Shown piece by piece: positions 23,336 through 30,212 of a stretch of 34,693 nucleotides of DNA; within the stretch, counting starts at the first letter, position 1; each line of letters opens with the position of its first letter. The position numbers were made by a program, and so were the translations under genes. Where the stretch lies: NCBI GenBank assembly GCA_018062705.1, contig JAGORQ010000011.1, positions 1 through 34,693 on the forward strand, in the 5' to 3' direction. Below the pieces are notes generated by a model. It did no database searches. It saw only the letters and a list, made by a program, of their open reading frames with translations, and was not told the DNA's origin. This DNA is from Candidatus Shapirobacteria bacterium. Lineage in GTDB: Bacteria; Patescibacteriota; Microgenomatia; UBA12405.

Positions 23336-24690
23336 AAAAAAATAGTGAAACTGTTTTTGTGTGCAAGAATTGCGGGAATGAATTTGGAAAATGGGTGGGG
23401 CAATGCCCGGCGTGTAAGGAATGGAATTCGCTTAAAGAAATGACGAATACTAGAAGTAAGACTTATGATGTAAGAAGTAAGAATAAATCAGAGAAGAATG
23501 AAGTAAAAAATTTGGCCCGCCTGCGCTCGGAGGGCTCCGGCGAGGTAAATAAAAATGGAGAGACTGATAATATCTTTAGCTCGAACATATCGGAATTTGA
23601 TAGAGTTTTGGGTAAAGGAATTGTACGTGGCTCGGTAGTACTGTTTGCTGGAGAACCAGGGATTGGTAAAAGTACGCTTTTAACACAACTAGTGGGTAAA
23701 AATGGTGGTTTATATGTGGCGGGAGAAGAGTCGGCCGAACAAATTGGCTTACGAGTTAGACGATTGGGATTAAATGCGGAAAGATTCGATGTTTTGGAGA
23801 CTAATTCGATAGAAGAAATTGGCGAAACACTGGAGCGAGTACAAAATGTATACAAAATAGTGGTGGTGGACAGTATTCAGACGATGACCACGCCAACAGC
23901 TGACGCAGTTGGGCGGGCAGGTGGTATTGGGAGCATTAGCCAAATTAAGGAGTCGACTTTTGAGCTGATAAGATTGGCGAAAAAAACTGGGACAGCAATT
24001 TTTATTGTGGGGCATGTGACTAAGGAGGGGGATATTGCTGGACCAAAACTTCTAGAGCATATGGTGGATACAGTTTTATATTTTGAGGGAGAGAAGAACG
24101 GAGATCTCCGAATTTTGCGGGTGTCGAAAAATCGATTTGGCCCGACGGATGAGGTAGGGGTATTTAAAATGGAGGAAAAGGGGTTAAGGGAAATTAAGTC
24201 GGATGAAATTAATTTGATTAATGATAGTAAAGAAAAGGTAGGGTCGGCTATCACAGTAGTAATGGAAGGAACCCGACCGATGATGGTGGAAATTCAAGCT
24301 TTGGTAACCGAAAGTTTTGCGCCAATGCCGACGAGGGTGTTTTCGGGAATTGATAGTAATCGGGGAAAACTGTTGGTAGCGGTGGCACAAAAAGTGCTAA
24401 GCATGCCTTTATATAAATATGATGTGTATGTATCAGTAACGGGGGGTATACGATTAGATGATACTGGGTGTGATATAGCAGTTGTTGGCGCTATGTATAG
24501 TAGTTATAAAGAGAAGGCACTAAAGAATGGAGGGGCGCAAGTCATTGCGCCCGTACTTGTGGGGGAAGTGTCGCTACTCGGTGAGGTGAAAAAAGTGAGG
24601 GGGATGGATAAACGGGAAAAAGAAGCGGTAGGAATGGGAAGGAAGATGGTGAAGATGGAGAGTATCAGAGAATTGAAAAATTTGATTTAA
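23332..24690 (+). CDS. radA: DNA repair protein RadA
   Basis: A 452-residue protein of normal RadA length. It has an N-terminal C4 zinc finger (CKNCG...CPAC, Cys 11, 14, 25, 28), a RecA-like ATPase with Walker A GEPGIGKST (near 107-115), Walker B IVVVDSIQT, the RadA signature KNRFGPTDE (near 265) and a C-terminal Lon-protease-like domain without catalytic residues (GEVSLLGEVKKVRG). RadA drives branch migration of recombination intermediates. Two repeat insertions extend it: a 7-base repeat plus a CG-rich palindrome between zinc finger and ATPase (23452-23545), and a GGGCGCAA hairpin (24533-24552) that adds about six residues in the Lon-like domain. Confidence 0.95.
   Translation: MKKNSETVFVCKNCGNEFGKWVGQCPACKEWNSLKEMTNTRSKTYDVRSKNKSEKNEVKNLARLRSEGSGEVNKNGETDNIFSSNISEFDRVLGKGIVRGSVVLFAGEPGIGKSTLLTQLVGKNGGLYVAGEESAEQIGLRVRRLGLNAERFDVLETNSIEEIGETLERVQNVYKIVVVDSIQTMTTPTADAVGRAGGIGSISQIKESTFELIRLAKKTGTAIFIVGHVTKEGDIAGPKLLEHMVDTVLYFEGEKNGDLRILRVSKNRFGPTDEVGVFKMEEKGLREIKSDEINLINDSKEKVGSAITVVMEGTRPMMVEIQALVTESFAPMPTRVFSGIDSNRGKLLVAVAQKVLSMPLYKYDVYVSVTGGIRLDDTGCDIAVVGAMYSSYKEKALKNGGAQVIAPVLVGEVSLLGEVKKVRGMDKREKEAVGMGRKMVKMESIRELKNLI
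23452..23487 (+). repeat. 7-base-period repeat inside radA
   Basis: Units AGAAGTA, AGACTTA, TGATGTA, AGAAGTA, tail AGAATAAA; same type as in the pilin signal peptides, but here read on the other strand as a basic linker (RSKTYDVRSKNK). Confidence 0.88.
23517..23545 (+). repeat. GC-rich palindrome inside radA
   Basis: CGGAG-GG-CTCCG (23528-23539) flanked by CGCC and GGCG; encodes ARLRSEGSGE in the zinc-finger/ATPase linker. Confidence 0.65.
24533..24552 (+). repeat. Palindromic element inside radA
   Basis: GGGCGCAA-GTCA-TTGCGCCC, followed by GTACTTGT; in frame as GGAQVIAP in the Lon-like domain, where RadA proteins usually have a shorter loop. Confidence 0.75.
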
Positions 24691-24995
24691 TTATCGAGAA
24701 TATTACCGATTCGGTGGATGGTTACAAAACCATAACCCCAGATTAGCGGTAGCCAGAGAGGTATCGGAAACAAAATGGTATTTTGCCAATATTGCTGACG
24801 GGAGAATTGACCGAGAAACAATTCAATAAAGGTGCCGATAATCAAACCAAAAGTAAACAACTTTATATATTTATATTTGGTTATGTGCAAATCGATGGTG
24901 GCGATTAATGAAATTAGTGCGGTAAGAAATAGTTCATGATAAAAGAAAGTCTCGACAATGAAGAATAAAATTAGGGGTAGAATGACTTTGATCAT
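24687..24995 (-). CDS. Unknown small integral membrane protein
   Basis: A 102-residue protein with about four hydrophobic helices (2-15, 22-36, 45-62, 78-95). Polar residues inside the helices (Glu15, His20, Glu58, Gln63, Trp70) are unusual for a pure scaffold and could form a site. No family is recognised. The start overlaps the stop of the upstream gene (24992-25510) by four bases (ATGA), so the two form a coupled pair. The 3' end overlaps the convergent radA gene by four bases. Confidence 0.65.
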   Translation of the reverse strand: MIKVILPLILFFIVETFFYHELFLTALISLIATIDLHITKYKYIKLFTFGLIIGTFIELFLGQFSRQQYWQNTILFPIPLWLPLIWGYGFVTIHRIGNILDN

Positions 24996-25510
24996 GGAGA
25001 ATTTTTATCTATTAAATTACGGAGGTAGTCTGATTTGGTAAGACCTGTTTTGGTGGCATTTAGATCTAGGGTTTGGAGCTGTTTTTGGGAGAGGAAAAAA
25101 TTGAAACGTTGATCGAATTGGTGATGGCGGAGACTGTTGATGAACTCAGAAATGATATCGTCGATATTTAATTCAGAATATTTGGCACCATGAAAATAAC
25201 GGCTATTAATTTTACGAGAAAAATCTTCGTGAACTGATAAACAGAGAACATGTTTTTTGTTTTGGATGGCGAGAGTGGCTTCATGGCCAAGCTGAAAACA
25301 CTCGTGGGAAATTTCGATGATGACGGCGTCGGCCCAATTAATGTCGGAACGAATAGATAGGTAGTGGTCGGAAGCCGTTGGTGGGGGAAAGTGTCCTAGC
25401 TCAGGAGAACGGAGGTCAATTTTTTGAGATTGAAGTGTGTGTAAAACCAAGTCGTAGTATTTTTGGTATTTGGTTTTGCCAGAAAAGGCGCAGGTGTAAA
25501 AAATCTTCAT
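24992..25510 (-). CDS. Nucleoside 2-deoxyribosyltransferase-like protein with C-terminal helix-rich tail
   Basis: A 172-residue protein. Residues 1-110 look like the deoxyribosyltransferase/TIR-related flavodoxin fold: MKIFYTCAFSG first strand, SDHYLSIRSDINWADAVIIEIS (polar residues before a hydrophobic strand), FQLGHEATLAIQNKKHVLCL with the Glu expected at the catalytic position in GHE. Family members cleave or exchange the N-glycosidic bond of nucleosides or nucleotides. The tail (about 140-170, LDLNATKTGLTKSDYLRNLID) resembles a ribbon-helix-helix unit, which would be an unusual partner. It is coupled to the small membrane protein at 24687. The promoter region is a TATA-rich palindrome at 25511-25527. 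Confidence 0.68.
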   Translation of the reverse strand: MKIFYTCAFSGKTKYQKYYDLVLHTLQSQKIDLRSPELGHFPPPTASDHYLSIRSDINWADAVIIEISHECFQLGHEATLAIQNKKHVLCLSVHEDFSRKINSRYFHGAKYSELNIDDIISEFINSLRHHQFDQRFNFFLSQKQLQTLDLNATKTGLTKSDYLRNLIDKNSP

Positions 25511-25589
25511 ACATATATATGTATATAGAATATTTGGTAAATGTCAATGAAATTGATAATATAGTGATTAATTACATATTAAATTTATT

Positions 25590-26045
25590 ATGAATAGCTT
25601 GGGAGTACATATCAAAGTTAAAGATTTTGCCAGATCGGAAAAATTTTATAAGGACCTAGGTTTTGAGAAGGTGTTTGAATATGGACCAAATAAAAGTGTG
25701 GTAGAAGATTATAGTGGAGCAGTGTTTGATGTAGGTGGAGCGCAACTAGAAATAGCTGATGGACATCGAGCGGTGAAAAAAGAGGTGTTTTCTGAAACAG
25801 TTAAAAGTTCTAAAATATCGTTGATGATTGGGGTGGAAAAATTATCGAATGTTATAGAAGTTTGTAATAAGGTAGAGATTGATATAGCAGTAAAACCAAG
25901 ACATTATTATTGGGGAAAATTGGAGTTGGTGATTCGCGACCCGGATGGGGTGATATTGGTGTTTTGGGCGAAATATGATGAGGTAGAGGCGAAAAAGATT
26001 CTCGCAGATGAAGCTTGGATGGTTAAAGATCGGTTACCAGCTTAA
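25590..26045 (+). CDS. VOC (glyoxalase/bleomycin-resistance) family protein
   Basis: A 151-residue protein with the paired beta-alpha-beta-beta-beta units of the vicinal-oxygen-chelate fold: LGVHIKVKDFARSEKFYKDLGFEKVFEY, AVFDVGGAQLEIADG, then LELVIRDPDGVILVFWAKY. His at position 7 and Glu near 51 fit metal ligands of the family; the substrate (a glyoxalase-type thioester, a dioxygenase substrate or a drug) is not deducible. Upstream is an AT-rich region with a TATTAA-type -10 close to the ATG and no Shine-Dalgarno. The 3' end overlaps the convergent gene at 26023 by 23 bases. Confidence 0.8.
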   Translation: MNSLGVHIKVKDFARSEKFYKDLGFEKVFEYGPNKSVVEDYSGAVFDVGGAQLEIADGHRAVKKEVFSETVKSSKISLMIGVEKLSNVIEVCNKVEIDIAVKPRHYYWGKLELVIRDPDGVILVFWAKYDEVEAKKILADEAWMVKDRLPA

Positions 26046-26358
26046 TTCTTAACTTATGGACTCCGGTGTCTGAAGAGAGAACTACCTTGGTGTCTGGATA
26101 CACTCTAAAGGTTGAGCCATAAGCAAACATACCTTGGATTGGTTCGGGATGGCGAATGGGAGCAAAGGAGTAGCGTGAAGGAGCTCTGATTGTAAATTCA
26201 GGTATGCCATCTATCCACGTTATGTTTTCAGTAATAAACCCAGCAATATTTGGCCTTAGGTCTGGCATAACAGCAATTTCAGATGTAAATCTTAAAATAC
26301 CGCCGGCATTTACAAAACGTCTGCCATCATGTCTAGTTCGCTGAATACTTAATTCCAT
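26023..26358 (-). CDS. Unknown 111-residue protein
   Basis: No family is recognised. The start at 26358 (MELSIQRTRH) is chosen because it lies 4 bases after the stop of the gene at 26363; a longer frame back to 26454 would overlap that gene by 92 bases. The chain is basic, rich in predicted beta strands, with no membrane segment or cysteine. It pairs with the 86-residue gene upstream as a two-gene unit. Confidence 0.6.
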   Translation of the reverse strand: MELSIQRTRHDGRRFVNAGGILRFTSEIAVMPDLRPNIAGFITENITWIDGIPEFTIRAPSRYSFAPIRHPEPIQGMFAYGSTFRVYPDTKVVLSSDTGVHKLRIKLVTDL

Positions 26359-26362
26359 ATAT

Positions 26363-26623
26363 TTATGCTGGTTGCTGATCAAGTCGAAGGATTCTAACGG
26401 TAGGACCGTCGACAATACAGCCGGTGTATTCACGAGTTTTAGCTTCGAGCACATGTCGTCTACCTGGCTTTCCAGTACCAGCTATAGAAGTATATTTGTC
26501 GAAGACAAAAACATAATCCCGATTATCATCAGAAGAAATATTTTTAATTTCAGTTGGTTTCTCTGGAGGGTAGTGATAACACTGTTTATCAATCCATATT
26601 TCAAAAATTGCATTTTTTGACAT
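26363..26623 (-). CDS. Unknown 86-residue protein
   Basis: No family is recognised. A small soluble protein with two cysteines (C15, C69) and beta-strand-like stretches (DYVFVFDKYTS, PTVRILRL). The start is well supported: on the minus strand TGCTATAAT (26637-26629) is an extended -10 ending 5 bases before the ATG (leaderless). It is first gene of a two-gene unit with the 111-residue protein. Its function cannot be told from the sequence. Confidence 0.62.
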   Translation of the reverse strand: MSKNAIFEIWIDKQCYHYPPEKPTEIKNISSDDNRDYVFVFDKYTSIAGTGKPGRRHVLEAKTREYTGCIVDGPTVRILRLDQQPA

Positions 26624-26628
26624 GAGGA

Positions 26629-26637
26629 ATTATAGCA
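26629..26637 (-). promoter_or_regulatory. Extended -10 of a leaderless promoter
   Basis: TGCTATAAT on the minus strand, then TCCTC and the ATG at 26623. Confidence 0.7.
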
Positions 26638-26644
26638 CGAGGAG

Positions 26645-26653
26645 TTATCCACA
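26645..26653 (+). promoter_or_regulatory. Single consensus DnaA-box-like site
   Basis: TTATCCACA matches the DnaA box exactly. An AT-rich stretch follows (26700-26760). Only one box is seen and no dnaA or dnaN gene is nearby, so it is a possible regulatory DnaA site or chance. Confidence 0.3.
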
Positions 26654-26788
26654 TCGACTTGCGGGGTGGGGGAAAGAGGTGAAAATGAAGCTGATTTGTC
26701 AAAATATAATAATATGGGATATATATAAATCGACAAGTTATTTTTTATAGGGTATAGACAGCAGGGGAAAACGAGTTATAGTTAATTA

Positions 26789-26905
26789 ATGCTGAAGAAG
26801 TTAATTGAGAGAATTAAAAAAAAGATGAGGAAGAAGAAGGAGTCTTGGGCGAGTAAACAGATTAAGGCGATGGCAAAATTTCGAGGCAGGATAGTGTTGA
26901 TGTGA
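26789..26905 (+). CDS. Very basic 38-residue ORF
   Basis: The frame begins MLKKLIERIKKKM and is almost half Lys/Arg in the first 18 residues. TATAGT (26777-26782) ends 6 bases before the ATG, matching the leaderless pattern seen elsewhere. It could be a small nucleic-acid-binding or ribosome-associated peptide, or chance. It is followed at once by structured RNA. Confidence 0.4.
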   Translation: MLKKLIERIKKKMRKKKESWASKQIKAMAKFRGRIVLM

Positions 26906-26910
26906 TGATT

Positions 26911-27170
26911 GTCCGCCAAAGGCGGATTTGTGTCTTTAAGGAAAAATTTAGGCGCTACGCTGTAAATTTTTGCTAAAGAACACAAAAAAAGAAACAACTA
27001 TATCGATATTCTCAAAGCAGGTGGAACACGAATATGGTTGTTTCTTCAAGTTCTAAGATAGACTGTTGGTGACAAAAAGTCAAACGCGGATTTTAAGGCG
27101 AAAAGTAAGGCTTCTGTGTTGAGAGTAGTGGAGGGGGCAGGTCCACTACTTTCTACATTGGAGCCTTTTT
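26911..27170 (+). ncRNA. Chain of strong hairpins ending in a terminator-like stem
   Basis: Four stems in order: TCCGCC-AAA-GGCGGA (26912-26926); a 60-nt hairpin (26927-26986) with TTTGTGT-CTTTA...AAAAATTTA pairing to TAAATTTTT...TAAAG-ACACAAA, about 21 pairs; a hairpin at 26989-27046 with AAGAAACAAC/GTTGTTTCTT plus TATAT/ATAT; and a stem at 27109-27165 with GGCTTC/GGAGCC enclosing AGTAGTGGA/TCCACTACT, followed by five Ts. No ORF fits. It does not show RNase P, tmRNA or SRP motifs. It may be an independent RNA or the 3' part of the transcript starting at 26789. Confidence 0.5.
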
Positions 27171-27206
27171 GTTGAGTGGGTAGACTAGGATATGGATTGT
27201 TTAAAG

Positions 27207-27214
27207 TGTAGAAT
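27207..27214 (+). promoter_or_regulatory. -10 box of the first beta-helix gene
   Basis: TGTAGAAT then TAATC and the ATG at 27220. The same string occurs at 28778-28791, where the TAG of TAGAAT is also the stop codon of the previous gene. Confidence 0.6.
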
Positions 27215-27219
27215 TAATC

Positions 27220-28782
27220 ATGAAGATATGGTTCTGGTTATTAGTATTTTTTATAATTGGAGGAAGAAGTGTTTGGGCGACTGAGTATTTTGTGGCAACA
27301 AACGGGAGTGATAGTAACACAGGAACCTCAAATAACTTACCATTATTAAAAATACAAACAGCGATCAATAAAGCTAGGGCAGGTGACACGGTGTATGTTC
27401 ATGGTGGAACTTACAAAGAGGGGGTGGGTTTCAGTGGTTCAGGCACTAATACTGCCCGGATTGTGGTATTGGCCGTGGCTAATGAAAATCCAATAATAGA
27501 TGGAAGTGGAGTGAGTGTGAAAAACGATGGTTTGGTTCAATTTATGGATAATGCCAACTACATTACATTTAGTGGATTTACAGTCAAAAATTCACCAACA
27601 CAGGGAATTGCCAACAGGGGGAGTAATAATATAATTAGCAACAACAAAATTTTGTTGTCGCAAAATACAGCTATATGGCACAGGTTTGGAACAAATACTG
27701 TATTTCGAAACAATGAAGTTTTTTTTAATATCCGGATGAACGCGACGTTGGCTTCTGATGCAGGGGTTACTTGTAATACCAGTGCCAGTTGGTGGGATGC
27801 GGCAATGAATTCCCAAAATTCAAGCGGAGTGTTGTGGGAAGGGAATTATGTGCATGATAATTGTGGTGAAGGGATTGTGGCTCATACTGGTGACAAGGTG
27901 ATTGGAAACAAATTTAAAGATAATTGGAGTGTGAATATTTATGTAGATAATGGAACAGGAATAATTATTGATAAAAATTTTATGTATGAGACGGAAACTG
28001 CTCCAATACCAATTAGCTCTGGTTATGGTTACAAAAAAATAGCATCGGGGGTAACAATTGCTGATGAAAATAGTCCATGTAATACATCGGATAATACAAT
28101 CAGTAACAATATAATAGTCAACACTAGATATGGATTTGGTTTTTATCAATATAACTCTTGTTCGGGAATAAAGGCTACAAAAATAGTTAATAATACATTT
28201 ATAAATTCTTGGGATTATGGAATTCGGATTGTTGGAAGTTCGGCGGTAAATTCAGGAAGTGTGATTGCCAACAATATTGTTTATTCGACTCGAGGAAAAG
28301 CAATGATTTTGGAAAACCCAGCTGATTTTAAGGTGCAAAATAATTTATGGTATTTTGCTGGGGGGGATTCGACGGGACAATTTCAGTGGGGGGCGACAGA
28401 GCGAGACTTTACAGCTTGGAGTGGAACGTCACCATCTCAAATTTTAGGTAATATATGGGCGGATCCTCAGTTTTTAAATAGTTTGAGTACCATTGTTGAT
28501 TCGATAGCTAAAGTAAAAACAACATCACCTGCCATAGATGGTGGTAGTCAGCTCGTAGTGACAAATGATTATGGTGGGGCAAGTAGACCACAAGGCTTGC
28601 GAGTGGATATTGGGGCGTTTGAGTTTGGCGGATCGGCTTCACCTGCGGTGATAGTGGGAAATTTTAATGGTGACAGTGTGGTGGACATGTTAGATTTTGT
28701 CTTCTGGAAAAAAGAGTATTTGGCGGGGAGAATGACACTGCTTGATTTTGGAATTTGGAAGAAGGCTTATTTGGGAGTGTAG
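27220..28782 (+). CDS. Secreted parallel beta-helix protein with dockerin-like C-terminus
   Basis: A 520-residue protein. Signal peptide 1-20 (cleavage near VWA-T), the usual start of a DUF1565/pectate-lyase-like protein (EYFVATNGSDSNTGTSNN), then right-handed parallel beta-helix coils rich in NNI, GNxxxDN and SGxxxxxN turns to about residue 460, and a dockerin-like end (about 475-520) with two calcium-loop-like repeats starting GNFNGDSVVDMLDFVFW. Such proteins bind or cleave polysaccharides; no lyase catalytic set can be named. The dockerin could attach it to the cohesin domains encoded at 10270 and 12123. Paralogous to the next gene. Confidence 0.82.
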   Translation: MKIWFWLLVFFIIGGRSVWATEYFVATNGSDSNTGTSNNLPLLKIQTAINKARAGDTVYVHGGTYKEGVGFSGSGTNTARIVVLAVANENPIIDGSGVSVKNDGLVQFMDNANYITFSGFTVKNSPTQGIANRGSNNIISNNKILLSQNTAIWHRFGTNTVFRNNEVFFNIRMNATLASDAGVTCNTSASWWDAAMNSQNSSGVLWEGNYVHDNCGEGIVAHTGDKVIGNKFKDNWSVNIYVDNGTGIIIDKNFMYETETAPIPISSGYGYKKIASGVTIADENSPCNTSDNTISNNIIVNTRYGFGFYQYNSCSGIKATKIVNNTFINSWDYGIRIVGSSAVNSGSVIANNIVYSTRGKAMILENPADFKVQNNLWYFAGGDSTGQFQWGATERDFTAWSGTSPSQILGNIWADPQFLNSLSTIVDSIAKVKTTSPAIDGGSQLVVTNDYGGASRPQGLRVDIGAFEFGGSASPAVIVGNFNGDSVVDMLDFVFWKKEYLAGRMTLLDFGIWKKAYLGV

Positions 28783-28790
28783 AATTAATC

Positions 28791-30188
28791 ATGAAGTGGT
28801 GGATTGGGGTGTTAATATTTTTATTGTTGGGTGGGCAAAGCGTTTGGGCGACTGAGTATTTTGTGGCGACAAATGGGAGTGACACAAATTCCGGATTAAT
28901 TACTAGTCCGTGGAAAACAATTCAAAAAGGGGTGTCGGTGGCCACAGCTGGGGATACTATCTGGGTTCGGGGAGGGGTTTATCCGGCTGTGAAAATTACA
29001 AAATCGGGAAGTGTGGGTAGTCGATTAACCTTGGCGGGATACAACAGTGAATGGCCAGTAATTACTGGCGGTGAGGGAATCACTTTACTTGGGGCAAGTT
29101 ATGTGGCGGTAAAAGGCTTTGATGTTTATGGAAATAGTCATAGTTGGCGAGGTGGAATTACAGTTGAGGGTGGTGGCAACAATATTGTCCAGGGAAACAG
29201 AGCTCACAACAACACAGGTTCGGGAACTTCGGGAATTAGAGTTTGGAACAGTTCGTTTAATAAAATAATTGAAAATGATGTTTATCAAAATACTTTTGGA
29301 GGAATTGATGTAACGGCTGAAGGAGGGAGTGCCACTGATAACGAAATTGGTTTTAATAAAGCGCATGACCATACCTTAAGCGGAGGGGATTCTGATGGTA
29401 TGGGTGGGAACGCAAATGGCGGAGTTAATACTAGAAATAATTATCATGACAATTGGGTGTTTAATAATAGTGATGATGGGATTGACACTTGGAATACATC
29501 GGGAAATATAGTTAGCAAAAATATTTCTTATGGCAATGGTTGGAATGCGAATCATCAAGTGGCGGGAGATGGAAATGGAATAAAGGTGGGTGGGGCAACA
29601 AGTGGTGGAAACAATATGGTGACTTACAATATTGCCTATGGAAACCGAATGGATGGTTTTGCTTCAAATGGTAACGGCAATAAATTTTTTAATAATACGT
29701 CGTATGGTAACGGTGGGGATGGATTTAATGATGGTTGGAGAACAAGCGGTTCAGCAAATATGAAATCGGAATTTATGAATAATATTGGGATGAATAATGG
29801 TCGGTATAATGCTTATTTTAGTTCTGATACAGCTACTTCGAGTCGGAATATTTGGTACTCGGCTGGAGGGATAAAAGTAAACGCTGGGAGTAATTATTCA
29901 ACGTTGGCAAGTTTGTATTCAGCGACTGGATTGGACAATCCCAATAGTTCATATTCGGTTGATCCAAATTTTATAGATCCAGTAAGTGGAAATTTTGGCC
30001 TAAGTAATAATTCGATTTATTGCGGTATTGGGGCAGTGGCGTGCCAGACTACGGGAAATATTCCAGGAAATTTTAACGGTGACAGTGTGGTGGACATGTT
30101 AGATTTTGTATTTTGGAAAATAGAATATTTGGCGGGGAGGATGACATTGGTGGATTTTGGAGTTTGGAAAACTAGCTACTTGAATTGA
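28791..30188 (+). CDS. Secreted parallel beta-helix protein with dockerin-like C-terminus, paralogue
   Basis: A 465-residue protein starting at 28791 (MKWWIGVLIF). An in-frame ATG at 28755 lies inside the previous gene and before the -10 box, so it is rejected. Signal peptide 1-20, then EYFVATNGSDTNSG, beta-helix coils with many NNxxxxN and GNG turns (GGEGITLLGASYV to about 420), and the same dockerin-like end as the previous gene (GDSVVDMLDFVFWKIEYLAGR). The ends of the two proteins are nearly identical at the DNA level too, but the middle has diverged, which suggests duplication followed by change or gene conversion of the ends. Secreted glycan-binding or degrading role inferred. Confidence 0.82.
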   Translation: MKWWIGVLIFLLLGGQSVWATEYFVATNGSDTNSGLITSPWKTIQKGVSVATAGDTIWVRGGVYPAVKITKSGSVGSRLTLAGYNSEWPVITGGEGITLLGASYVAVKGFDVYGNSHSWRGGITVEGGGNNIVQGNRAHNNTGSGTSGIRVWNSSFNKIIENDVYQNTFGGIDVTAEGGSATDNEIGFNKAHDHTLSGGDSDGMGGNANGGVNTRNNYHDNWVFNNSDDGIDTWNTSGNIVSKNISYGNGWNANHQVAGDGNGIKVGGATSGGNNMVTYNIAYGNRMDGFASNGNGNKFFNNTSYGNGGDGFNDGWRTSGSANMKSEFMNNIGMNNGRYNAYFSSDTATSSRNIWYSAGGIKVNAGSNYSTLASLYSATGLDNPNSSYSVDPNFIDPVSGNFGLSNNSIYCGIGAVACQTTGNIPGNFNGDSVVDMLDFVFWKIEYLAGRMTLVDFGVWKTSYLN

Positions 30189-30212
30189 GGCTGAATAGTT
30201 GGATAATTAATT

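Noticed and set aside
25378-25593. A 71-codon plus-strand open frame
   Set aside because: It runs antisense to the deoxyribosyltransferase-like gene and over its promoter, with no start signal or family.
26372-26620. An 82-codon plus-strand open frame
   Set aside because: It is antisense to the 86-residue gene, which has a perfect extended -10 placed for a leaderless start.
26645-26760. Possible replication origin (DnaA box plus AT-rich stretch)
   Set aside because: Only one DnaA box is seen and no dnaA, dnaN, rpmH or gyr gene is nearby; kept only as a weak regulatory site.
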